Below, in pieces: positions 12,653 through 24,886 of a DNA stretch of 64,000 nucleotides (position 1 is its first letter; the number at the start of each line of letters is the position of its first letter). This DNA is from Nemophila menziesii (lineage: Eukaryota > Streptophyta > Magnoliopsida > Boraginales > Hydrophyllaceae), in contig JARWIR010000023.1 of NCBI GenBank assembly GCA_029959085.1, forward strand, positions 5,655,860 through 5,719,859. Reading direction: 5' to 3'. The notes beneath the pieces are model-generated. The model was not told where the DNA came from. It saw only the letters and a program-made list of their open reading frames with translations, and ran no database searches. Made by a program: the position numbers and the translations under genes.

Positions 12653-13469
12653 CCCATTGTTTTGTTCTCAAGCACTAATGGAAATTTAGCTCATATTAAA
12701 ATTAAAAACAAAATAAAAAGAAATGGAATTCATATTCGTTACAAAATTAAAATAAAAGAAAAACCTAATTTTCGGAATAAGAATGACTACGAACGGAGCT
12801 ATAGACCCACTCCAGCTCTTGTAGCTTCTCCTTTCTTCCTGCTGTAGCTTCTCTGGTGTTTTTAATCTTGTGGAAAGTGAATTGTATTTAAAATAAGAGT
12901 CCAGACCTCCTTTTATAGTTAAAAATTCGGACTAGGGCTTGGACCAGAAAATAAAAGCCTAATTAAATGTCCAAGCCCACTTTCTAAGCCCAAAATCCCG
13001 TAACTGATGACAGGCCTTCACTAAAACTGCTTTTCCCGATGCGTTACAACTCCGATTGACCTCATTCCAGTTGCTAAAGTTCCGTACTTTGATAAGGAAT
13101 GTTTTCTCTTCAAAGGTCAGCGGCTCAATCAGCTCTTAAGTACCTCGAAAACAGCAATCAAGGGCCTGGAAAATGGATTTTCAGCTCTAAAATAGAATCT
13201 TCGGGATTTCTCTTCAAGTCTTGACTCTATCTTTTGATCTTTGACTTTATCTTCGGATTCCTTTCCTAGCTAACATCTAAAAACCTGTAAACTTTACACT
13301 AAAAATACCAATATTACGCGCAAAAGTTTAATAATTCAAAAATGCTAGAAATAAATAGGGAAATCCGAATTATTGCATATTTCATTCAAAAGTCTATCGA
13401 ATTAATTAAATAAACACCAAAAATGATGTCTCCTAAGGGTCTAAAATAAGAACATTTAGGGAGACATCA
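12653..13469 (-). repeat. Truncated 3' LTR of element A
   Basis: Identical by eye to 24070-24886. It contains the U3 part including the TATA-like TATAAAAGG (complement at 12909-12917) but lacks the 747 bp of downstream R/U5 present in the right LTR. It ends at gggagacatca, followed by the polypurine tract complement agacccccaactcaaa. Without the rest of R, normal 3' end formation and strand transfer would be impaired for this copy. Confidence 0.85.
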
Positions 13470-14057
13470 AGACCCCCAACTCAAACCTTTGTCGTCCCGA
13501 CAAAGCAAAACAAAATAAAACGAGGGGTAGAAGCAAACGTATAAACACATAGAAGCTAGCAAATAAACCCTAAAGCAATTCCTAAGATAAATCTCATATA
13601 GCAAACTTTAAAAATTAACATCTACATACACTAATCATGCAACATCAAACATAAATAATCTCAATCATAAAATTAAAGTCGCAATGCTTGAAGGTTACAC
13701 TTGTACTCATCTCTGTATGATGGCTATAGGGTGGTCATTAATCCTACCTCGCTTTGAACGCTCTACCTAGTGTATTCCCTATCAACAGAATAATAAATTC
13801 ACTATGCACTTAGGAATCACGAGGTCTTTACGGTTATAATAATGGCTTAAGGACGGTATGGATAAATATTTGGTAAATTTGAAGTGAGCTTTTGGCTCTC
13901 TCCTCACTTACCATCAACAGTGTCCTCGAGCTTGAGTTAACGCTCAAAAAGATGTTCTCACTCACCCATATACGCAACAATTTAGCGTCCCATGTCTACC
14001 CACTATTAACAAGATGATTTTCAGACAATTCCACTTTGCCGGATGTTTTATTCATTC

Positions 14058-14060
<3 letters not shown>

Positions 14061-14112
<52 letters not shown>
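14061..14112 (-). repeat. Homopolymer (52 T on +, poly-A in the element's sense)
   Basis: A run of 52 T in the 3' UTR of element A. The B counterpart (46112-46140) is a poly-A tract of about 29. The length difference shows rapid slippage (or assembly uncertainty). It is followed by a CCGGGTTCCCGG palindrome pair at 14127-14160. Confidence 0.8.
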
Positions 14113-14113
<1 letters not shown>

Positions 14114-14882
14114 TACAGAAGCAAACCGGGTTCCCGGTTTTGATGAATTCGGGTTCCCGGATCCTACTGTATGATTTTTCAAAATTTTTCATTTTTTCTT
14201 TCTTTTTCATTTTTCTTCATTCCCGGCAAAGGGTTACAAGTATATATCATCTGCAATTGTGCTACAATACAAAACACATCGATCCCTACCCATTTAATTC
14301 CCCATATGTGGTCCCACCACCCCAAACTCAAGCTCGAGACATGTCTCAGGATTGTGATTCAAGTGCGGGTCATATGGTCATGCCTAATAATCTAAGGGAT
14401 AATGGCTTATATCGTGGCTACAAAGAAAAGGCTATAGGCTCAAAGTGGGCTGAGACGGATAATAATTAATACAAGGGATAGAAGGCTAAAAAGGCACAAA
14501 TGGCTAACAAAGAACTGCCCCTATCATTTTCCTAAGTACATAGCTTGTCTTTAGTTCATATCTAGGTGGGTTCTCTACTAATTAGGATTTCACGTTCTAC
14601 ACACCAAACATATTCCTTGAGTACAAGCTTACTTCATTTGCATTGTTCATTAATTTTTCCTATCAATTACCTATGTTCGCATGCAATTGTAAGTGCGTTT
14701 TATATCAATCCCTACAGTCCACTATTTACTATCATAGATTTATCAAAAGTATGCTTAAAGGGATATTTAAAAAAATTCTATAGTCAAACGCAACTCCGAA
14801 AATTCTTTTATTGAAAGCAAATAAAGCAAATAACACATAAAAATTGGGATGAGGCAACGAACCCCACCCCAAACTCAAAAAT

Positions 14883-14902
14883 GAGTCGTGTCCCCACGAC
14901 TC
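14883..14902 (-). promoter_or_regulatory. Post-ORF3 hairpin, A copy (perfect)
   Basis: GAGTCGTG, loop, CACGACTC: a perfect 8-bp stem with a 4-nt loop (GGGA in the sense strand), about 60 nt after the ORF3 stop. It is the same as in B (45310-45329) and conserved with small changes in Z and D. Confidence 0.6.
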
Positions 14903-14964
14903 GAAAAGACTCAATAAAGCATTTAAACTAATATACACTAAGAGGAAAGTTTAGAAAACGTATC

Positions 14965-16281
14965 TTAACCAGCGCGAGGCTGGTTATCGGTGTTGCGTTC
15001 TGGACCTTTATCTCGCGTAACAGCATCATAAATCGCGTTTTGAAGTGTATGTACGCCTAGGATTAAATTTCGAAGCAGGTCCAATTCTTTTGTAACGTTT
15101 CCCAAGGTAGCAATCATCCTCTCCTGATTCTCTTCCAACACCTGAATCTTCGCTTCCAACTCAGGTACAGTTTTCGCTTTCTTCGATTGAGGAGTTCTTG
15201 GACTTCTTGTAGCTCGTGTTGCTTCTTCATGGATGTTCTTGATTGTGCTCAAAGCTATACTCACACCAACTGAAACAGTATCAATATCTGCGTTCTTACG
15301 CGGAATCTTTGCGTCTAAACACAACTGTGTAATAGTACAAGGAAACTTCAGATTTTGTTGTTTCATTGGTGATTTCGCGAACTCCATGATTGTATCATAA
15401 ATGATCTTAGCAACATCAAATGGTTTCTCCTCCAAAATACACTTAATAACAAATATGTGCTCTTTCTTCAACTCGGAAGTGTGTTTAATACCAAAGAAAG
15501 TGGGTATTATGAAACGAGACCAAACCTTAGCACGAGGTGTCAAACTACTGCTGTAAAACTGTCCAGGATACCTTTCACCTTCAGGAATTGGGCTAGTCCC
15601 ATTAACAAGCACGGTCCCCCAAAGGGACTCAAAATCAAAAGAAGGGTCATTAAGAGTTTCTTGGAAGGGGCATGTTCCAGAAAAATTGGGTAGTTTCAAT
15701 GATTTCCGAATACGTTCAATAGAGAAAGGAACTACCTTTTTGCGGATATCAATGGCATCATGTGAGGTAGCTAAACCTTCGTAAAATTCTCGCACAAAAG
15801 TAGGAATAAACTCAAGCTTCCTTTCTTGTAACTCTTTCCAACCAAACTTAGCACATGTCACAGCATATTCCTTGTAATCACTACTCATAATACCCTTAGG
15901 AAAATTCGTCTCCTCACCAAATTTCAAAAATTCAATTCTTTCACGAACCTGAGTATTCCAACAAGTGTAAACCCTCTTAGGCTTGTGGGCCCACATCTTC
16001 ATACGCGGAAGTTTCGTAACGGGTGCTTCCGGAATCTCTTGTTCAGTTTCCTTCTCAATGTTCTTCGCAATTTCCTCTTCTGGTTCCATCTCACTTTCAA
16101 TCTCATCAATCAATCTCCTCTTTAGACCTGTGATTTCTTTTCTGTTAGAATCAAGCTTAACTTCGTTAATTTTTCGTTTAGGACGCGAATCAGGAATCTC
16201 AATAGCTTGTTCTTGTGAACCACCAATGGTGGTCTTTCTTCTAGGAGCAGTTCTTCGAAAATCACCGGTTCTGTTAGTCAT
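14965..16281 (-). CDS. ORF3 of element A, envelope-position protein of unknown function
   Basis: A 438-residue intact frame starting ATG at 16281, 9 nt after a GAGTTTGGGGTG tract. The N-terminal about 100 residues are charged, with basic clusters (RRTAPRRKT, RPKRKI, GLKRRL) that resemble nuclear-localisation signals. Residues about 112-330 match the pattern I recall for the Pfam family named putative plant transposon protein (FVREFYEGL, VPFSIERIRKSLKLP, LTPRAKVWSRFI, IFVIKCILEE, DVAKIIYDTIMEF). A heptad-rich coiled coil follows (about 373-425). I see no signal peptide or transmembrane segment, so calling it an envelope protein is not supported despite its position after pol. It differs from the B copy at 13 of 438 residues by my count, with no frame damage. 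Confidence 0.85.
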   Translation of the reverse strand: MTNRTGDFRRTAPRRKTTIGGSQEQAIEIPDSRPKRKINEVKLDSNRKEITGLKRRLIDEIESEMEPEEEIAKNIEKETEQEIPEAPVTKLPRMKMWAHKPKRVYTCWNTQVRERIEFLKFGEETNFPKGIMSSDYKEYAVTCAKFGWKELQERKLEFIPTFVREFYEGLATSHDAIDIRKKVVPFSIERIRKSLKLPNFSGTCPFQETLNDPSFDFESLWGTVLVNGTSPIPEGERYPGQFYSSSLTPRAKVWSRFIIPTFFGIKHTSELKKEHIFVIKCILEEKPFDVAKIIYDTIMEFAKSPMKQQNLKFPCTITQLCLDAKIPRKNADIDTVSVGVSIALSTIKNIHEEATRATRSPRTPQSKKAKTVPELEAKIQVLEENQERMIATLGNVTKELDLLRNLILGVHTLQNAIYDAVTRDKGPERNTDNQPRAG

Positions 16282-16674
16282 CTCTTTTCACCCCAAACTC
16301 AAAACTTCAAATAATGAAAAACTTAGAGAAAAAGTTTAGAATTTTGATGTTTTGAGGCTTAGGAATTGAAGAACTAGGGTGAATATGAGATGGGTATTGA
16401 TTAATTTGAGTGGGAGAAGAAAGAATTGGGTTTTAGTTTAGGATTTGATGAAGAAGAATCTTGGGAAAAACTAAGGATTTGATGTTATTTTGGAGAGGAG
16501 GTGAGTTGATCGTATGTTTTTGTGGTGAAAGAGGGTAGGATTTGATGATATATAGTGTTTTGGTAGATGAATTTCGTAGGTGGGGAGGCTATTGGTGCGT
16601 TTTAGGTAAAAACTTGCAAAAGAGGCTAAGAAAACTAGGTTAAAATACCCAAAACCGCCTCTCACAGCTTTCAA

Positions 16675-16748
16675 ACCGGGTTCCCGGATTTGGAAAACCG
16701 GGTCCCCGGTTCCGCGTCGCTGTGACGGCGCGGAAAAATAATTGTGGA

Positions 16749-16829
<81 letters not shown>

Positions 16830-17280
16830 AAAACGCACCAAAACGCTGGGCCCCAAGACGCTGGGTCAGGGATTTTGCTCGCCGAAACCGGGTACCCGGT
16901 TCTGTGGAATGCGGGTTCCCGGATTTTCTCGATGGCGCGAGTCAAAACGCGCCAAAACGCAGCACGTCAAGACGCTGGACCAGAGAATTTCACCATCAGC
17001 AGCTCCGAAACCGGGTACCCGGTTCTGCCAAATGCGGGTACCCGGATTTGTGTCGATGGCGCGAATCAAAACGCACGAGAACGCAAGCCACCAAGACGCT
17101 GGGTCAGGGAATTTCAGAAATTACAGCACCAAAACCGGGTACCCGGTTCTGCCAAATGCGGGTACCCGGATTCTGACGCTGTGACATTACCCAAACGCCA
17201 AGTGTTGCGTTAAAAGGTGTTGGTACCAGCTCCAAAACCGGGTCCCCGGTTTTGTGAAACCGGGTTCCCGGTTTCTCCTG
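16675..17280 (-). repeat. Palindrome array between pol and ORF3 (element A)
   Basis: Three perfect copies of AACCGGGTACCCGGTT (16886-16901, 17009-17024, 17133-17148) at 123-124 bp spacing. They sit in an imperfect tandem repeat that also holds weaker partners (gcgggtaCCCGGAtt) and shared words such as aagacgctggg and gatggcgcga. Further CCGGG-TNCCCGG variants lie at 16675-16715 and 17230-17275. The block is GC-rich in an AT-rich element. Role unknown; candidates are RNA structure between genes or a protein-binding array. Confidence 0.85.
16752..16828 (-). repeat. Homopolymer (77 T on +)
   Basis: 77 consecutive T (poly-A in the sense strand) inside the pol-ORF3 spacer. In B the same place (43397-43464) is an interrupted A-rich tract. 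It produces long spurious poly-Phe or poly-Lys frames that are not genes. Confidence 0.85.
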
Positions 17281-17506
17281 GACATCCAACCTCTTTTTCT
17301 TCTGTTTTCGCCAAATCGACCCCAAACTCAAGTCCTTTTTACCCCTGAAATCATCAAAAACAACTACCCTTCCTCATTTCTTAATAAAAACAATAAAATT
17401 ACGAAAATCAAACTAATCTAAATTGCAAAAATGTAAAAACTCAGCTAATATACAAGTAATTGGCTTTTGTTTAACGTCGTTAAGCTCGACGGGTTACCTC
17501 ACGCTT

Positions 17507-20500
17507 CTAAGGATTCTCGAGGAGATACATGACCTCCCCGGGATGTGGATCTTCCGCGCGATTGGTATCTTCACCTCCATGGTATATCTTTAGTCTGTGA
17601 CCGTTAACCATAAAGGTACGGTTCTCTAGCGGATGTTCTATTTCTATCGCCCCATGAGGTGTGACTTTGGTCACAATGTATGGACCTGACCACTTAGATC
17701 TTAACTTACCCGGAAAATTGCTGAACTTTGAATTATACTTTAATACTTTTTGCCCCACTTCAAAGTTCTTTGGACGAATTCGATTGTCATGCCATTTCTT
17801 TGTATTTTCTTTGTAAAGTTTAGCATTTTCATAAGCATGAAATCGGAATTCGTCAAGTTCATTAAGCTTCATCATACGATTCTTTCCGGCTAAGATAGGA
17901 TCTAAGTTCAACTGCGCAATCGCCCAATAGGCACCCATTTCAAGCTCTAAAGGTAAGTGACAAGCCTTACCATACACCATACGATAGGGAGATGCACCAA
18001 CTGGAGTCTTAAACGCAGTACGGTAGGCCCACAATGCATCATCTAACTTCATTGACCAATCTTTTCTTGTAGGACCAACGGTTTTCTCCAGGATTGACTT
18101 GACTTCACGGTTCGAAACCTCAGCTTGACCATTGGATTGTGGATGGTATGCAGTAGATACACGGTGTCTGACTCCATATTTCTCTAGAATAGTCTTCAGA
18201 TATCTATTAACGAAATGAGATCCTCCATCGCTAATAATCACTCTAGGTGTGCCATGTCTAGTGAAAATATGTGACTTCAAGAACTTAATCACCACTCGTG
18301 AATCATTAGTAGGTAAAGCCACCGCTTCTACCCACTTAGACACATAATCAACAGCCAATAAGATATAGAGGTTACCATTTGAAGGAACGAAAGGACCCAT
18401 AAAGTCTATGCCCCACACATCGAATATCTCAACCTCTAACACATTATTACGTGGCATCTCATCCCTCTTAGATATGTTTCCGGTAAACTGGCATCTCGAA
18501 CATTTCTTAACATATTCATGGCAATCTTTAATAAGAGAAGGCCAGTAAAAACCTGATTGAAATACCTTCGCAGCAGTTCTATCTCCCTTAAAATGTCCGC
18601 CATATAAAGAATCATGGCATCCGGCCATAATGGCTTGAGTCTCTTCCCTTGCTACACATCTTCGTATCATTTGGTCAGCACAAACTTTATAGAGGAACGG
18701 ATCCTCCCAAAAGAACTGTCTAGCACGATGAGCTAACCTCTTTCTTTCTTGATAAGTAGAACCTTCAGGAAAAACACCACTCACCACTAAATTTGCAATA
18801 TCTGCATACCAAGGAGCTTCATAATCTCGAACAACGAATAAACTCTCATCAGGAAACTCTTCTCTAACTGCTTCAGTACCACTATTCATCTCTGAACCCT
18901 CTAAGCGCGATAGATGATCTGCAACCTGATTCTCACAACCCTTTCTATCTTTGATCTCTAAATCGAACTCTTGAAGCAGTAACACCCATCTGATTAACCT
19001 TGGTTTCGCATCTTTCTTCTCCATAAGAAATCTGATCGCAGAATGATCTGTGTAAACAATAACTTTCGCTCCAAGAAGATAAGAGCGAAATTTATCAAAC
19101 GAATAGACAACTGCTAGCAACTCCTTTTCTGTAACTGTGTAATTAATCTGAGCACCACTAAAAGTTTTACTAGCATAGTAAATTGAATGAAAAACTTTCT
19201 CTTTTCTCTGTCCCAATACAGCTCCCATACATAAATCACTCGCATCACACATAACCTCAAACGGTAAATTCCAATCTGGAGGTAACACTATAGGAGCAGA
19301 AATGAGTTTTTCCTTGATTGTTTTGAAGGCCGCTAAACAATCTTCATCAAAAAGAAATTTGCAATCCTTTTCGAGTAAGTTGCATAACGGTTTAGCAATC
19401 TTAGAAAAATCCTTAATAAAACGCCTATAAAAACCAGCATGGCCAAGAAAACTCCTTACCCCTTTAACAGAAATGGGAGGGGGAAGAGTTTTAATTACCT
19501 CTATCTTTGCTCTATCAACCTCTAAACCAACACTCGAAACTTTGTGACCCAGAACAATACCTTCGCGAACCATGAAATGACACTTCTCCCAGTTGAGCAC
19601 CAAATCTGTTTCCTTGCATCTCACTAACACTTTCTCCAAGTTATCCAAACATATATCAAAATCATCACCAAACACGGAGAAATCATCCATGAACACTTCA
19701 AGGAAATTATCTATCATGTCCCAGAAGATGGCCATCATGCACCTTTGAAAAGTAGCGGGAGCGTTACACAACCCAAATGGCATTCTGCGATATGCAAAAG
19801 TACCAAATGGGCATGTAAAGGTAGTCTTATGTTGATCTTCTGGAGCCACGTAAATCTGATTGTACCCAGAGTAACCATCCAAGAAGCAATAGTACTCTCT
19901 TCCGGCTAGTTTATCTAACATTTGATCGATGAAGGGTAAAGGGAAATGATCTTTTCTGGTGGCCTTGTTCAGCTTTCTGTAATCCATGCAAACTCTCCAT
20001 CCAACTACCGTTCTTGAAGGAATCGCCTCATTTTTATCATTAAGAACTGTTGTAATTCCTCCTTTCTTCGGTACACACTGAACTGGACTCACCCATTCAC
20101 TACTCGAAATGGGATAAATAATCCCCGCATCTAAAAGCTTAATCACCTCCTTCTTCACCACATCCTTCATGGCTGGCATTAATCTTCTCTGACCTTCAAC
20201 TGAGCGTGCATTAACATCTTCTAGTATGATTTTGTGTTGACAATAGGATGGACTAATGCCTTTGATATCGGCAATTGTCCAACCTATTGCTTCTTTGTTG
20301 GCTCTTAACACACGCAACAGTTTATCTTCTTGAGGACCTGTTAAATTAGCTGAAACAATAACAGGTAGAGTTTCATTAGTACCCAAATAAGCATACCTCA
20401 AGTGTGTTGGCAATGGTTTTTCTTCCAACTCCGGAGGAGATTCAATTGAAGGTTTCTTTTTAGGAATAATCTCCCCCGGTTCTCTCACAGGTTCATAGGC

Positions 20501-23188
20501 AAGACGCCTATATTTTGGATTTTCAGAATTGAGAGCTGCCACTGTTTCTGTAAGCTCCTCCATCATCTCAGGTGAATCTAATGTCAAAGCAGCCTGCAAG
20601 ATATCATCAAAATTTAAACAATTAAATACCTCTTGCGATGCTTGCTCTACTACATCCATTCTGAAGCAATCTTCCTGAGAATCTGGGAATTTCATGGCTC
20701 GAAATACATTGAATTTCACTTCCTCATCTTGTATCCTCATCGTTAATTCGCCATTCTCTACATCGATCAATGTCCTCCCTGTAGCTAGGAAGGGTCTACC
20801 CAAAATAATGGGGACATTTCTATCTGCATTGTATTCAAGAATTACGAAATCAACAGGAAATATAAGTGTACCTGCCTTAACAAGGACATCCTCAATACGG
20901 CCTTCAGGATGAGCAAGAGACCTGTCCGCCATTTGCAAGACCATAGAGGTAGGTCTTGCGTTTCCAATTTTAAGCTTATCAAAGACTGACTTGGGCATCA
21001 AGTTGATGCTTGCCCCCAAATCGCATAGTGCCTTTCCTTTCCATTCTTCTCCAATCGATATGGGAATCGTGAAACTCCCCGGATCAACTAACTTCGGAGG
21101 TAACTTACTCTGACAAATCGCACTACACTCTTCAGGAAGGCCAATCATCTCATTATCACAGTAGGGCCTTTTATTAGTGAGGGCCCTCTTCAAAAACTTC
21201 GTATACTTAGGAATATCTCGAATTGCCTCAAGTAACGGAATATTAATACTCAAACCCCTCACTCTATTGAAGAATTTCTGAAAATCACCCATATCACCCT
21301 TTTTCTGAACTCGCGATGGAAACGGTGGTGGAGGGCGATTTACCATACTATCATCTTTCTTCTTCGAAGCCTCTCTTGGCCTTACTATTTCTTCAACTTC
21401 ATCTTCCTTCTCATTTTCTTTCTCATTTTCTTTCTCACCCACTTCCTTTTCTTTTCTTGGAACTTCTTTCTCTTTCATAACGGGAAAAGGAGGTGGGAGA
21501 AGGTTCTTACCACTTCTCAAGGTAACAGCTTTACAATCTTCACGTTGTGATGGATTTTCGGTATCGCTTGGAAGTTGTCCTTGTGGACGTTGATTGAGCT
21601 GTTTACTGATTTGACTCAGCTGATTCTGGAACATCTTCATATTTGCTTCAGCTGCATTTTGTCTTTCTATTGCAGCGTTCTGACGTTCTATTGCTGCGTT
21701 CTGACGTTCCATCGCTTGTGCTTGTAGAGCAATCAAATTTTCAACAGTTTTCTGAAGGGTGAGTACCCCTTCTTGTGGATGTGCAGGTAAAGCTTTCTGG
21801 TTTAGCGTTTCATCGTAAGTATTCTGAGGAGCTTGTCTTGGTACATAAGTATTCTGATTCTGTCCTCCTTGATAATTGTTTTGTGGTCTAGGATTATAGT
21901 TGTTTCCTTGGGGACGCGGCTGATACGCATATGTAGGATTGGCTGCCCCATTAGGATTCGAATATTGAAACCCAGGATGGTTTCTGTTAGGTTGATATCC
22001 ATTACCACTCGAATTAAAATTACCTCTGTTGGACATAAAATTCACTGATTCTTGATTATTCGGACAACTTTCCTCATCATGATCATCTACCTTACAAATT
22101 GAACACATATAAACTTCTTGTGCAGCATGCACAGCTACCTTCTTACCCGAAAATCCTTCTGTCACAGCTAGAGTAAGCTGCTTCAATTGTTGCTCTATGG
22201 TATTCTGGATCTTATTCTCAAACGTAGCAAATTTCTCTTCTATGTCAACATTATTTACTCCCTTGACTGGTGTTCTTACTGAGCTCCACCCAACTTCATT
22301 CTTGACTGTTCTCTCTAAAATGATCTTGGCATGAGCGGGTTGAACTTGAAGAAAACCTGCTCCACATAGTGTATCCAACTTCTCTCTCGAAATTCCATCA
22401 AGGCCTCTATAAAAGATCTTTAACTGTTGTTGTTCTGAAAAGCCATGATTAGGAACTTTACGCAAACACATCTGAAATCTTGTCCAACTCCTACCCACGG
22501 TTTCCTCATACTCTTGACGGAATTGTGTCAATTCTAGTTCAGCATCTAACCTCATGTTACTTGGGTAATACCTGTCAAAGAAAGCGATTTCTAATTGGTC
22601 CCAATTAGTAATCCTCGTAGGATCTTGCGTATCGTGCCATTCACTTGCTCCCTCAGTAACAAAGAACTTAAAAGCAGCAAAATACATCTGTTCTCTCGAA
22701 ACACCTTGTGTGATATAAGAATCACATATCTGTTTGAATTTCTGTACTGCCCTAAGAGGATCTTCTGATGGTCTACCACGAAAATTACCAAAATTCTGGA
22801 ACTGAGCTAACATACCCGAATCTGGACGGAAACGCGGAACATTAATATCTGGAGCACCTACTCCTATAGCTGGAGCACGGAATGGAACTTCTGGAGGACC
22901 ATTAGTAAACCACGGATCATGATTCATCACTATCTGGACTGGAGGATTAGGATTTTGTGGTTGAACTTGAGGAATAACGCCTGGAGCTAAAGGTTGGCCA
23001 TTAGCATCTAACTGGCCTTGTCCATTCTGTTGACCTTGAATAATGATATTCTCCATTCTGTTACTTAATTCTTCTACTTCTAAAGCTTCTCGTTCTCTTC
23101 TTCTTCTGTTCGCAAGTCTGATCAACGATTCTGGATTACTAAGGATCGGAGGTGTTGGCTCTAGATCCTTGAATAGCCTTCTTCGCAT
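17507..23188 (-). CDS. gag-pol: Gag-pol polyprotein of element A (intact, 1893 aa)
   Basis: One uninterrupted frame from ATG at 23188, 111 nt after the primer site. Domains as in element B with positions shifted by two after about residue 620: gag domain about 117-280, CCHC knuckle (C-x2-C-x4-H-x4-C) at 362-375, a 7-residue tandem repeat about 494-514, aspartic protease with DLGAS at 723-727, reverse transcriptase with FMDD at 1166-1169, RNase H, integrase zinc finger (HHCC) and DD35E core (Asp1595, Asp1654, Glu1690), and a C-terminal GPY module. All catalytic residues I can check are present. The two-residue excess over B lies in a Glu/Lys-rich repeat (about residues 600-625). Gag and pol share one frame with no stop, so the gag:pol ratio must be set some other way. 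Confidence 0.95.
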   Translation of the reverse strand: MRRRLFKDLEPTPPILSNPESLIRLANRRRREREALEVEELSNRMENIIIQGQQNGQGQLDANGQPLAPGVIPQVQPQNPNPPVQIVMNHDPWFTNGPPEVPFRAPAIGVGAPDINVPRFRPDSGMLAQFQNFGNFRGRPSEDPLRAVQKFKQICDSYITQGVSREQMYFAAFKFFVTEGASEWHDTQDPTRITNWDQLEIAFFDRYYPSNMRLDAELELTQFRQEYEETVGRSWTRFQMCLRKVPNHGFSEQQQLKIFYRGLDGISREKLDTLCGAGFLQVQPAHAKIILERTVKNEVGWSSVRTPVKGVNNVDIEEKFATFENKIQNTIEQQLKQLTLAVTEGFSGKKVAVHAAQEVYMCSICKVDDHDEESCPNNQESVNFMSNRGNFNSSGNGYQPNRNHPGFQYSNPNGAANPTYAYQPRPQGNNYNPRPQNNYQGGQNQNTYVPRQAPQNTYDETLNQKALPAHPQEGVLTLQKTVENLIALQAQAMERQNAAIERQNAAIERQNAAEANMKMFQNQLSQISKQLNQRPQGQLPSDTENPSQREDCKAVTLRSGKNLLPPPFPVMKEKEVPRKEKEVGEKENEKENEKEDEVEEIVRPREASKKKDDSMVNRPPPPFPSRVQKKGDMGDFQKFFNRVRGLSINIPLLEAIRDIPKYTKFLKRALTNKRPYCDNEMIGLPEECSAICQSKLPPKLVDPGSFTIPISIGEEWKGKALCDLGASINLMPKSVFDKLKIGNARPTSMVLQMADRSLAHPEGRIEDVLVKAGTLIFPVDFVILEYNADRNVPIILGRPFLATGRTLIDVENGELTMRIQDEEVKFNVFRAMKFPDSQEDCFRMDVVEQASQEVFNCLNFDDILQAALTLDSPEMMEELTETVAALNSENPKYRRLAYEPVREPGEIIPKKKPSIESPPELEEKPLPTHLRYAYLGTNETLPVIVSANLTGPQEDKLLRVLRANKEAIGWTIADIKGISPSYCQHKIILEDVNARSVEGQRRLMPAMKDVVKKEVIKLLDAGIIYPISSSEWVSPVQCVPKKGGITTVLNDKNEAIPSRTVVGWRVCMDYRKLNKATRKDHFPLPFIDQMLDKLAGREYYCFLDGYSGYNQIYVAPEDQHKTTFTCPFGTFAYRRMPFGLCNAPATFQRCMMAIFWDMIDNFLEVFMDDFSVFGDDFDICLDNLEKVLVRCKETDLVLNWEKCHFMVREGIVLGHKVSSVGLEVDRAKIEVIKTLPPPISVKGVRSFLGHAGFYRRFIKDFSKIAKPLCNLLEKDCKFLFDEDCLAAFKTIKEKLISAPIVLPPDWNLPFEVMCDASDLCMGAVLGQRKEKVFHSIYYASKTFSGAQINYTVTEKELLAVVYSFDKFRSYLLGAKVIVYTDHSAIRFLMEKKDAKPRLIRWVLLLQEFDLEIKDRKGCENQVADHLSRLEGSEMNSGTEAVREEFPDESLFVVRDYEAPWYADIANLVVSGVFPEGSTYQERKRLAHRARQFFWEDPFLYKVCADQMIRRCVAREETQAIMAGCHDSLYGGHFKGDRTAAKVFQSGFYWPSLIKDCHEYVKKCSRCQFTGNISKRDEMPRNNVLEVEIFDVWGIDFMGPFVPSNGNLYILLAVDYVSKWVEAVALPTNDSRVVIKFLKSHIFTRHGTPRVIISDGGSHFVNRYLKTILEKYGVRHRVSTAYHPQSNGQAEVSNREVKSILEKTVGPTRKDWSMKLDDALWAYRTAFKTPVGASPYRMVYGKACHLPLELEMGAYWAIAQLNLDPILAGKNRMMKLNELDEFRFHAYENAKLYKENTKKWHDNRIRPKNFEVGQKVLKYNSKFSNFPGKLRSKWSGPYIVTKVTPHGAIEIEHPLENRTFMVNGHRLKIYHGGEDTNRAEDPHPGEVMYLLENP

Positions 23189-23298
23189 ACACCAAACCTA
23201 AAAACCTGAAAAAGCTAACAAACAAAAAGCGTAAAACTGATAAAATAAAATAAATGCACTTATCACTAAAGGATAAACACCGTGGTCACACGCTACCG

Positions 23299-23316
23299 TC
23301 CCCGGCAGCGGCGCCA
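23299..23316 (-). promoter_or_regulatory. Primer-binding site (tRNA-Asp type), element A
   Basis: Sense strand TGGCGCCGCTGCCGGGGA, six bases after the LTR end. From memory it matches the complement of plant tRNA-Asp(GUC) 3' end except for one T-to-C change, the tRNA used by Athila elements. The change is identical in B and C. Confidence 0.85.
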
Positions 23317-23322
23317 AAAACT

Positions 23323-24886
23323 TGGTGGTCCTTTGTGTGTTCTAAAAATAAATGCAAATAATAATCGAACCACAACCGCAAGTGTACGGTTGTCCCAAGT
23401 AGTAATTCTGATAATCAGATTCGTTCCAAGGACGGATGGTTGATCACCATGTTTATGCAAATAGTGATTGATGCACTTATGAAAATAAAAGACAATAAAT
23501 TGTTTGTTTTGGTTTTGTTTATTAATTCTACTAAATGAAAGACAAATTATAAATGCAAGTAAAAGCTAAGACGCAAGTAAAATAAGTGAAAACGCAATAT
23601 GAGATGTAGTACTTGAGAACGCAAGGATCCTCCTAATTTTACTTTCTAACTCATGTTGTTTAAGGGTTAAATCAGTCAATTACAATGGTCGGGATTCTAA
23701 TATCCTTATACCCCCGTCAGGGTGGACTATAAGGCGATCCTAAAGTGTCACTAGTCCCGTCAGGGTAAATATGATCCACCGTTGGATGATTAAGATTTAT
23801 TACCACATTGGCCCTAGGATTAACTAAGTTCGTCAGAATCAATAGTTTTTATCCTAGATTGAACAATTATTTCTGTACCTAAACCCCCCGTCAGGATGAT
23901 CCATACGCCACATATATGGAATAGCTTAAATACTAATACCTAATTTTAGTTCGCGACTCTAAAATCAGTAAACATTCACAAATTGTCGAAAAGAGTAAAA
24001 GCCCTAATTTAATTTAATTCAATAAAAACCCAAATTCAACATTCGTTATAATAATAAAATCAAGATTCACCCATTGTTTTGTTCTCAAGCACTAATGGAA
24101 ATTTAGCTCATATTAAAATTAAAAACAAAATAAAAAGAAATGGAATTCATATTCGTTACAAAATTAAAATAAAAGAAAAACCTAATTTTCGGAATAAGAA
24201 TGACTACGAACGGAGCTATAGACCCACTCCAGCTCTTGTAGCTTCTCCTTTCTTCCTGCTGTAGCTTCTCTGGTGTTTTTAATCTTGTGGAAAGTGAATT
24301 GTATTTAAAATAAGAGTCCAGACCTCCTTTTATAGTTAAAAATTCGGACTAGGGCTTGGACCAGAAAATAAAAGCCTAATTAAATGTCCAAGCCCACTTT
24401 CTAAGCCCAAAATCCCGTAACTGATGACAGGCCTTCACTAAAACTGCTTTTCCCGATGCGTTACAACTCCGATTGACCTCATTCCAGTTGCTAAAGTTCC
24501 GTACTTTGATAAGGAATGTTTTCTCTTCAAAGGTCAGCGGCTCAATCAGCTCTTAAGTACCTCGAAAACAGCAATCAAGGGCCTGGAAAATGGATTTTCA
24601 GCTCTAAAATAGAATCTTCGGGATTTCTCTTCAAGTCTTGACTCTATCTTTTGATCTTTGACTTTATCTTCGGATTCCTTTCCTAGCTAACATCTAAAAA
24701 CCTGTAAACTTTACACTAAAAATACCAATATTACGCGCAAAAGTTTAATAATTCAAAAATGCTAGAAATAAATAGGGAAATCCGAATTATTGCATATTTC
24801 ATTCAAAAGTCTATCGAATTAATTAAATAAACACCAAAAATGATGTCTCCTAAGGGTCTAAAATAAGAACATTTAGGGAGACATCA
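23323..24886 (-). repeat. 5' LTR of element A (full length, 1564 bp)
   Basis: Sense strand starts TGATGTCTCCC (at 24886) and ends GGACCACCA (at 23323), giving TG...CA termini. The R/U5 part holds repeated CCTGACGGG-type motifs (visible on + as CCCGTCAGG at about 23717, 23756 and 23888). It is the only complete LTR of A. Confidence 0.9.
24326..24334 (-). promoter_or_regulatory. TATA-like box in the 5' LTR of element A
   Basis: Sense TATAAAAGG, about 550 nt from the LTR start, in the same place as 35196-35204 and 47310-47318 in B. Transcription would start about 30 nt downstream, giving a leader of about 1 kb before gag. Assignment by motif only. Confidence 0.5.

Larger units (their letters stand above)
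12653..24886 (-). mobile_element. Element A: near-complete Athila-type Gypsy retrotransposon
   Basis: Reads on the - strand as 5' LTR (23323-24886), tRNA-Asp primer site, gag-pol (17507-23188), palindrome-rich spacer, ORF3 (14965-16281), 3' UTR (13470-14964) and a truncated 3' LTR (12653-13469). The PPT (tract around 13470-13486) abuts the 3' LTR. The two LTRs look identical by eye over their shared 817 bp, implying recent insertion. It lies inside the coding part of the Ulp1-like gene. Right flank GGTCC (24887-24891) and the left junction ...gttTGG/CCCattg suggest the left boundary falls inside the original target duplication, with about 747 bp of LTR lost. Its closest relative here is element B, in opposite orientation. 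Confidence 0.92.

Noticed and set aside
14965..16281. ORF3 as a true retroviral-type envelope
   Set aside because: No signal peptide, no transmembrane segment and no cysteine-rich ectodomain pattern; position alone is not enough.
16886..17148. Regularly spaced palindromes as a possible CRISPR-like array
   Set aside because: Spacers are themselves repeated (about 124-bp tandem unit), the genome is a plant's, and there are no associated genes.
14014..17213. Frames with long poly-Phe or poly-Lys stretches around 14014-14469 and 16640-17213
   Set aside because: They are translations of homopolymer T/A tracts and CCGGG repeats in non-coding spacers; no domain, no conservation of frame in element B.
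20694..22791. Antisense and shifted frames inside gag-pol (for example 20694-20912, 21802-22048, 22591-22791 and the equivalents at 37550-39641)
   Set aside because: They are shadows of the long coding frame and their apparent conservation follows from it.
12662..24264. A 61-residue frame present identically at 12662-12847 and 24079-24264
   Set aside because: Identity comes from the two LTR copies of element A, not from protein conservation.
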